A DNA stretch of 34,251 bases, from NCBI GenBank assembly GCA_015234065.1, contig JADFWS010000007.1, positions 1 through 34,251 on the forward strand. The letters are read 5' to 3'. The position numbers were made by a program, and so were the translations under genes. Numbering within the stretch: position 1 is the stretch's first letter; each line of letters begins with the position of its first letter. This DNA comes from Candidatus Omnitrophota bacterium (GTDB taxonomy: Bacteria > Omnitrophota > Gorgyraeia > Zapsychrales > Fredricksoniimonadaceae). The notes below the pieces were generated by a model. That model was not told the origin of the DNA. It made no database searches and was given only the letters and a program-made list of their open reading frames with translations. Shown piece after piece: positions 1 to 9,000 of this stretch.

Positions 1-3000
1 ACATCTGAACAATTGCCTCAACCGGAGGCTGATCGGATATTTTATGCGGCAGTGGGATCTGATGCGGATGCCAAAGAAGTGCCGAATTTTGTGGTGAAGA
101 ACCTTCGCCAATATGTGACGTTTGACGGATTTAAAGGCCGCGGGTACAAGGAATTCGGCTGGGCTTTTGAATTCATGCGTGCGTTGACGGACAGCGACCC
201 CGGCCTTGACCGTATCCTTATCCGCAAAGGGTTGTTGCGGTCTCTGGCGCAGGGGGTCACCTATATTGAAGTGACGGTGAATGATATTCGCGGATTAAAG
301 TTTGCCGTGCTTGGTGCTGAAGATGCGGCCAGGGAATCAAAGGGCCGTTTGCAGGTCGCGGTCCTCTACGGCCAGCGCCGCGATCAGATGTATCGCGTGT
401 GGGCCAGGCCTGTTGAGGAACAGGCGGCTGAAATGGCCCGGTATGAACATATGACTCTTGCGGCACTCATTGAGGATATCCGTAAGAAAGTGGTTGTCGA
501 AGATGCGCATTGCTTCGGGATCATGCCCGAGAAAAGCCATGCCGAGTTTAATACGGCTTTAGAGGAAATGCGCTGGTTATGTGATGCGTCCCGGTGGAAG
601 TCCGGCCTGTTGCCTGCTGAGCAGTTACGCCGCCTCTTGATCGAGGCTTTGGCCGCGCGCACGCTTGCGTTGGATGAGATCAAACATTTTCAGCGGGTCT
701 GTGAAGAGCTCAAGCATGAAAACCTGGTCGCAGCCCGGCGCATCGTGGGGATCTCGTTCGTGGGCAATGACAAATATACTTTTCCCTGGCTGTATGCGCC
801 GGCGATCCGTTATGCGCAGAAGAAAATAAAAATGAAGACCACGATACACGCCGGGAAATCCTGGCGGCCGGGGATGTATTTACGGGTCTTACACCATGTG
901 GATCAGGACCTTGCGCTTGGGCCGAATCGTGTTGAGCATTTGTGCGTCCTTGAGCCGGACCCGTCTGATCCGAACGTGCTGATCGAAGAGGGGCTGACGG
1001 ATAGCCAGCGTCAGGAAGCCGCGGATCTTCGCCGGAAAATACTCCAAACGCTTTTTAACAGGAAGATCCCGGTCTCGGTGGCGTTTTCAAGTCAGCGGCT
1101 GGGAGACCCCGCCAGCATGGACCGCACGCTTCGGCTGATCAACTTCTTTGCGCGGGCATTTATATTAAAAAGCGAGCTGGAGAAACATTTTCCGGGTGCG
1201 TTCAACCTGTTGCAGGCAAAAGGCTATCTGGAAGTTTTTCCTGACGAGAAGACGGCGATATCCGGCGGGGCCAAGGGGCTTCTTTCGGGCGATATGAGCG
1301 CGCTGGAGAATGATCGCGTGCTGGCCTTGGCATTGAAGGAACGTTTTTCAGACCTGGTTGTGTTCCTTAAACAGGCGCCGGGTATTGACGTCTCGTTTAA
1401 CATGCCGAATCCCGCGGTCGAAGGGGTTGCGCTGGCCGATGATATCGCGGAAGCTGTGCTGCGCCTGCCGCATATGCCGTTTGCCCGGTGGCGCAATATG
1501 GTTGACGACGGAGATACGCGGTGTTTTCACCGGACAGTTGAGGTTTTGATCGAGCGCCTGCTTGAAGAGATGGAGAAGGTCTATGAGCGCACTTTCGGGC
1601 TTTGGCATGATATTTGTGTTTTTGGCAGTGCGCGTACCGGCCGGGGGCATCCGCTGAAAGTGTTTGAAATGGGCGAGGCCCTGGGTGTATGGATCATGCG
1701 CCTGGGCGAAACGATCGTGACAGGCGGCGGCCCGGCGGGTATGGAAGGCCCGCTCGTGGGGTATATCAAGGAGCGTAGTCGTCACGGAGCGCAGGTCACA
1801 ATGGCAACCATGACCCGTGTGGTGCGCATTGCGTTGAATTTTTTTGAGCCGCTGAATGTGTATGCGGAAAAGGTTTGGGAGTTCAATCATTTTATGTTCC
1901 GCAAGGAAGCTTTGTTCCGTTTTGCCAAGGGCGTGATCGCGCTTCCCGGCGGGTTTGGCACCATGGAGGAGATCCTCGAAGCGGTTGTCCGTGGGCATCG
2001 GGTGCAATGCCTTGGCGATTTTTGGAAGCCGGTCATGCAGGCGTTCGACCGGTACTGGCAGAAGGCGGGTTTACCGGACCGTGTTATGAGCAAGCTTGAT
2101 TTTACAGCCTGGGCTGAAGATACATGGAATAAAGAACCGCCGCAGGCGTTGTTGAATATTATTAAAAATCCTTTGAAGCCCGCGCAGGTGACAGAAACTG
2201 AAAGACAGGAACGCCGCCGCGTGATCCGCGAAGGTATCCGCATGTTCGAGGCTTTGCATGAGCCTATTGTTTTTGGCGGTGATGCCGGAACAGATGCCCA
2301 GTGGCAGGCGATGGCAGAGACCATGCGTGAAACAGTGGCGCGCGGGATCCCGGTTCGGGTCATCAGCCGCGGCAGGGCTTTTGAGCTGGCGTGGCAGATC
2401 GTTGTGGAGGAGGCCAACAGGCCGGACCTGTTCCAGGCGGTCTTGTGGTCAGGCACGCATAAAGCGCCATGGGAGAATAATGAAACATATGCGCTGGCTT
2501 GTTTTGAAGAGCAGGTCTTGTTCACCACGGATTATACGATGGAGCGTTTTCTGGGCAATTATCGTTCGCTGCGCATGGTCCTGACGCCCGGCGGTGAGGC
2601 GCTGACGCTTCTGATGGCGGATATGATGGTCGTGGTCCAGACCAAGAAAGTGGCCCAGCGTCCTATTGTGCTGATCGATGATGAAGGCGGCGCGGCTGAT
2701 GAGCTGTTCGCAGCGCTGGAATCCGTGTTCGAGCCCGCCGGAACGATTACCAAAGGCGATCTTAATATTGTCCGCCGCCTTAAGACCGGTTCTGGGATCA
2801 TTCAATATTTATTTCCGGCTTCATCTCATAAATCTCCGGGCATGATGATTCCTTTTCGGGCATGGTTTCATTGGGTCAAGAGCGATATTCTTAAAGAGAA
2901 AATTGCCTGTGCCTGGTGCCCGTCTGTGGAAAACTTTTTGATCCGTCAGTGCCGCATGCCACAATGGCTTTTTATGCTGTTACATTTCCCGGGCGATCGT

Positions 3001-6000
3001 GAAGCGGCGCGCGACGTGTTCAACGTTGTGCGTAACGCTTCCACCAATGCCGCGGCACATACGGCTCACGGCGTATTTAATAGGGACACACTATTTTGCG
3101 CAAACAATCCGAACAAACCGAACAATAATAGTGTGTCCCTATTATTCCTGGGTGCCGCGGCGGTTGTTACGACGGTATGCGCAGCTGCCGGCCTGATGAT
3201 GTATCCGCACGCACTGGATCATGTTCCTTCGTTATATGTGATGTTCGCCTGTTACGGCTTGGGCACTGTTATTGGATGGATCACGGCGATGATCGATAAA
3301 AAGCCGCTTGGCTGGTGGCTGATGGTGAAGGGCCTTGTGCTGGATACGCTTGTTATCGGCTGGACGAATACTCTCTGGTATGACTATGTGTTCCCGTTAT
3401 ATGGACGGGTTTTGCCGGGCAGCGGTTTTGGCCATCAGGTATTTATTAATTTTCTGCATTCCTTCGGCTCGGCATTCCCGTTCTTTATTGTGTACCTTTT
3501 TTGTTCGTTGTTATGGACGGCGCGGTTCAAAGGCAACTGGTTTGCATATTTGAAAACAGCGCATACGATGTATTTTTCAACAGCCACCGTTGGGTTGATC
3601 TATTGGGCGTTTGTTATTTTGGGCGCTATGCGTCTGAACCTGCCCATGACCAATATTAATGCGGTGGCGACCGTGCCGTACGCGATCGGGCTTATCTGGT
3701 GGGGGAACGGCGGGTACGCGTCGCCGTTGGCGCAATGGCTGCCGCGGTTGCCCTGGTCAAACGCCCAGTGGGCCGGAATTTATTTAGGGGTCGTGGCCGG
3801 GTTCTGGGGCGGCATCGTGGGGCTGGGGCTTTTCAGCGCCACACCGTGCACATTCCTTATGGCGTGCGCTCTTGCAGGTTATGGGCTGAAAAGTTTCGGG
3901 AGCACGCAACACAATACGAGGTCTTCGTGTTCTGGGCCCGTCAACCCGGAGCTGCCGATCCCTGTCGAGGCATTCCAAAAGAGCGCGCTGGTGTTGCGCA
4001 CGATTGCGGGCAGGGCGGATGTTTTTAACGATTTTGCCGAGCGCCTGATCTGGGTTGTTGCTGATCCTGCAGAGCGTCCGTTTGAAGCACGCTGGAAGGC
4101 GCGCCACAGCCTGGTAGGCGACGCGATGACATATCTTCTGTTATGGATCGACATGGTTTTGGCCACACCGGCGAGCCTGGATGCCTGCATTCAACGGTCA
4201 ACGGTTGGCGGCGGGCAGGCGTACTCAGGCCGTATTTCCGGGCAAATCGAGGCGTTTGCGACATCATTGAGTGCGCTTGAATTCGCGGCACGAAAAAGAA
4301 CTCCGGCAGAGAAAGCGCATTTGGCGCAATATAAAGGCACGCAAGAAAACCCGGTGCCGGCTGTAGACCTGGGGTCTTTTATTGATGAAACGGTTATTGC
4401 CGTAGATGCCGAACGTAAGGAGAAATTTGACAGGGCCTTAAAGGATATTCGACAAGAGTGGACGAATGTCGAAACACTTTTTAATGACGAGATCCTGCCG
4501 TATATCCGCGCGCGCGAACAAGCATTGACCGATCATTCTAAGGATACGCTATGTCAGACGAATAACCCGAACAATCCGAATAGAAATAGTGTGTCCCGAT
4601 TATTGTTGTTGTGCCTCACCGGGATGGCGGCCCTGCATTTCGGCGTACCGCACGCTTCGGCCGCGACGGAATTTCTGGCTGTGAGCGGTGCCGCCGGCCG
4701 CGCGTCGCCGCTATTGGGGATACCTGTGTCGTTGGCATTGCCCGCTTTGTTTACAACCCTTCTTGGAATGTGCTCATCGTTATTCAAGTCCCGCCGGCCC
4801 GGAACAACCTATGAAGAGGGTGGTGTGACCTGGGAAGTATGTGACCCCAAAGATATGGTCTTTGAGCAAAGAAATAAAAGGATAAATATCACGTCGAAAG
4901 TGACCTATAAAGGCGATCCGCGCTGGGTGAAGCAGGCGCTTGTGCTGGAGTCTCTTGATGAGGCAAAAACCATTGTCCCGATGGCAGCCCTCTATCAAAA
5001 GATCGGCCGGCTGGGTTTTCAGGGCTTGAACACCGCCGAGGCTTTCCTGGATGTGCGTGGCGCTAAAACTATTGTGATGACGACATTGCCGCCTGGCAAG
5101 CCGCTGAAGGACCCGTTTTTTCGAGGCATCACAACGGCCGGGAAGGTCGATATTATTCTTCAGGTGGCGCGAGCGCTCAAAGTTTTTCATGATCATGTCG
5201 GGGTCCATGCGGATGTGCACCCGTTGAATGTCTGGGTTACGGATCAAGGCCGGGTTATTCTTTTTGATTATGATGTGGCGTTCAGCACGTCGGATGAGTT
5301 TATGGCACGTAAACTGATGGCGGCATGTTTTGACCCTGATTTTTCCTCGCGCAAGCGTCGCATGATCTGGCGCGATCAGTTGGAGCCTGAGTGGATCAAG
5401 CGCCCGGCATGGTCAACGATCACGGTCACGAAAGATATGGTTTTTGGCCCGGAAGAAGATGTGTATGCCCTGAGCACCATGTTGTTGTATCTCTTGTTCG
5501 GCCAGGATGGGCTGCAAGAATATAATTCCCGGGGTTTTAATGATTTTGAAAAGTTCTTTGTGCGTGATGGCCCGGTCAACGTGGAGCCCGAAATGATGGA
5601 TTTTCTCCGTCGGGCTTTAGTGGACGATCCCCAAAAAGGTTTTCAGGCCGCGGAGGCATTCATTGCGGCGCTGGAAAGAGTCAGAGCCGCGTTGCGGGGC
5701 CCCGCGAAGCGTGTCGAATTGACTGCGGATGTTTTCAGAAAAACGAACGTATCGATGGCCGGTATCTTTTTGGAAGCGGAGATCCCGGCGCGCCAACAAT
5801 TTCTGCAGAGCCTCGGTGCGGATATTCTTTTGGCATTTTCGATCTGGCATGTGATCCAGGCGAATGCGCCGCCGCTTGATGTGGAATCATATGCCTGTAC
5901 ATCGATCAGCACCATGGTTGTCTCTTTCAAAGGCAAGATCAGTTTTGACCGGCATCCAGCATTTCAGTATCTTTCCCCACGTGCGGCACGCTACATAGAA

Positions 6001-9000
6001 TTTTTTGAGACAAGATGTAGTTCTAATGAGGATATAGAGCGGGCTTTCCGTGATTTTCTCAATGATATCTTTCGTGTTCGTCGCCGCCTGGAAGCGCAGT
6101 TCAGTTTTATAAGGGAATTCAACGATCTTCGCCCTGAAGGCCAACGGATCCGGCATTTTAACGGGCTGGTTTTTGAGCAGAAGATTTTGGAGCTTTTGGG
6201 GTTTGAAGGTGAAGGCCGTGACTTGGTTCATGTGAGCGCGCGCAAGGCGCTGAAGGATGCCGTCTCGGCGGCACAATTGAATACGATGGATCAGGATAAC
6301 CGGATCCGCGGCATTTCCGGCGAGGTGACCGGGCTTGATGAGCTGGCGATCAAGTTTGGGCAGGTTATGCAGTCGACCCGGGCCGGCGTTCTCGACGGGA
6401 CGAACAGGTTTGTTCCGTTAAAAGCGGTTAATAAAGTTAAAGAATTCGACCAGGTTGCGGTTACGACCGAGAACGGGAAGCGGCGGCTCATCGTCCAGGA
6501 ATGTAAATTTTCCGGCGGATATTTTAAGCTTCTTCAGCAGGTCATTGGCGGCCTTGTTTCGTTAAAGACATACCGGGAAAAGTTATCGCATCTTGAGCTT
6601 GTGAACAGCCATCCGGATTACAGGGGGCGTGTGGCCGAGTATCGGCATATTCTGGAGCATGAGATCAATGGCGGTGTTCTTAGCCTCGGGATTGCGGCGT
6701 ATTTGCACAGGCATTCCGAGTTGGCATCGCGCCTGCATGTGACGGACAAAGGGTTTTCGTTTCGAGTTCCGTTATCAGAATTCCACTCATTTTTCTTTTC
6801 ACCGCGGCAACGTCCGTTTATTCTGGCCGACCCTGCGGTACGCGGCGCGCATATTGATTGGGCCAGGACAGAAGTAAAAGTTAAAAGCATCATTGATGAG
6901 AGCCTGAAGGCCGGTTGCGGTAACGAGGAGATGGTGATCACGGTCAGTAATGCTGACCCTGAAGGGCTGAAATTATTACAGGCCATTGCTGAAGAGTATG
7001 CGCTTGCGCACGCGATCTCATTTGAGGGCTGGCTGCAGGACCGTGTGCGGCTGGCCGCGATTGACACAGTGATCATTGATTTTGACGGGTCGGTCATCGG
7101 GATCGATGAGGCGCTTCTTGATTCGCTCATGGCCAATAGGATCGAAGCGTTGTTGTCGTCGGGCGTGCATGTGATCATTGTGACCGGGCGTTCCCGCGAT
7201 TCTTTCTTATCGCATCTTGGGAAAGGTGTTGCGCTGCGTTTCAGCCAACAAAGAGGCCGCTGTTATTTGGTTACGAATACCGGCGCGGCCTGGTATGAAT
7301 TAATGAATGGAGAGGCCCGGCTGCGCAAGCAGGCGCCCGGGACAGAGGATCTGTCCGGGGATATTGGCCGTGTGTTGACAGAAATATTCCGGCGTTCAGT
7401 GCATGAAGTGTTTGATCATGTCGGCCTGGCTGAAAATATGCCTGGCCAAAAGATTTCTTTGAACGCGCCGTACGATCTTTTTCTTTCCCTCAAGGAAGAA
7501 AGCCAGCGGCGCTGGTGCCATATGATCGCGGACCGTGTTAATCGGCACATTGAACCGCTAAAAAAAGCAGGACTTTTGCCTTCGGAATCCCGGGCGTTAA
7601 TATCGTCGGAGACCGTATATATTGCATTGCATGAGAAAGCCGGATTTTTACCTGCGGTTCTGAGGGAACTTCAAGGCCAGCGTGTGGTGTTCTTGGGCGA
7701 TTCCATGGGAACCGCGTATTATCCCGGCAATGACCGCAGTGTGTTTACGCTTTCCGCCGCTAGTATTCAACAGCTTGGCCTCGAGCGTTTTGACAGAATT
7801 TATGTTGGCCATGAGCGGATGCTGGAGATCCCCGAGGGCATTATTCGTGCCAGTGCGGCGAAAGGTGAAAAAATATGGGCTCCGGCGAGGCGCATGATGG
7901 CTGCGATTGTGCAGGCAAAGAAGGGTGCGTTCTTGTCTGAGGCGTCATTGAAGGTCCCGCCGGGCATGCCGGCTTGTCCGTTATGGGTGGGTGGCTTGGT
8001 GGCAGGGCATCTCGGGATGCAGATATTTTCCGAAGAAAAATGGTTCTTCACCGGCATCATCGCCGTTGTTTGGTCCGCGTGCCATATCGGTGCATATATT
8101 TATGACAGAAAGGACGAGCTTTGGCAAAGTGTTGCGCGCGCGGGCCGAGGGCTGTGTCAGAATGCGGTTAGATTGTTTGCGCTCGTGCTTTTCTTTTTGG
8201 AAAGAATGAGCACACTTTTTGCCATTGAGGCTCCGTGGCTCATTCGTTCTTCGCTCGGGCTGCTCGGCATTTTTATCGGAATATCTGTGGTCAGTTTTTA
8301 TTTTGCACCGGGGCTTTTGCTCGCTTCGGCAAAGCTCGGCGTTGCCATTGCTGTGTTTATGGTATATGCCGGCAGCGCGGTATTCCTCGATGGCAGGGCT
8401 CGCCGTTTGGGCGTGGCTCCGGCAATGCTGGCGTTGACGGCGAGTGGCATCATTTATGGATTTCTGGATTTGCCGTGGCACGCGGCCGTGTGGTTTAAGT
8501 ACGGTATTCTTCCGGAAATGCTGATGTACGCGGTTGCGGTCTTTGCGGCGAATATGCTCCGCCTGATGGCGGTTGCCGGAAAAGGCGCGCACGGGCTTGC
8601 GTGGCCCCGTGAAATGAAAAGAGCGTCCTGGTGGCGCGCGATGTTGTTTGGCCGCCTGCTTCGCTGGGCGATGGCAGGAGCCGCGTCGGGAAGCTTTATG
8701 TACGCGTATTTGACGTTCTTAAATGACCGCTGGTCTTTATCGTTCAGCAACATGATCGTGGGGGCGCTGGTCAAGACCGCGTTTGATCAGGGCATCATGA
8801 CATTCTTTGTGATCTTTCCGATGCTTGTTGCGGTTGTTGAGCTGATCGGACAGCGGGAAAGCCTTCGATATGTTTTTATTGGGAAGACAGGGCTGGCGTC
8901 GAGAGCCAATATATTCGGGGTCTTCCGGCAGAATATATATGCGCGTTACAAGGGGCTTCTGGGGTTTGATGTTTTTTACTGGTCTGTTATCCTGTTCGTA

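Noticed and set aside
13-15. TTG as true start of the giant gene
   Set aside because: The frame is open to base 1 and the ADA-like domain lacks its N-terminal HxH part, so the gene must begin upstream.
1348-2007. 219-aa minus-strand reading frame opposite the giant gene
   Set aside because: It lies wholly opposite the LOG domain, whose motifs are intact on the plus strand; its product has no motif and is rich in His and Arg as expected for an antisense shadow.
7981-8592. 203-aa minus-strand frame opposite the second membrane block
   Set aside because: Antisense of a hydrophobic coding region gives a charged Arg/His/Lys-rich product; no start signal or family is seen.
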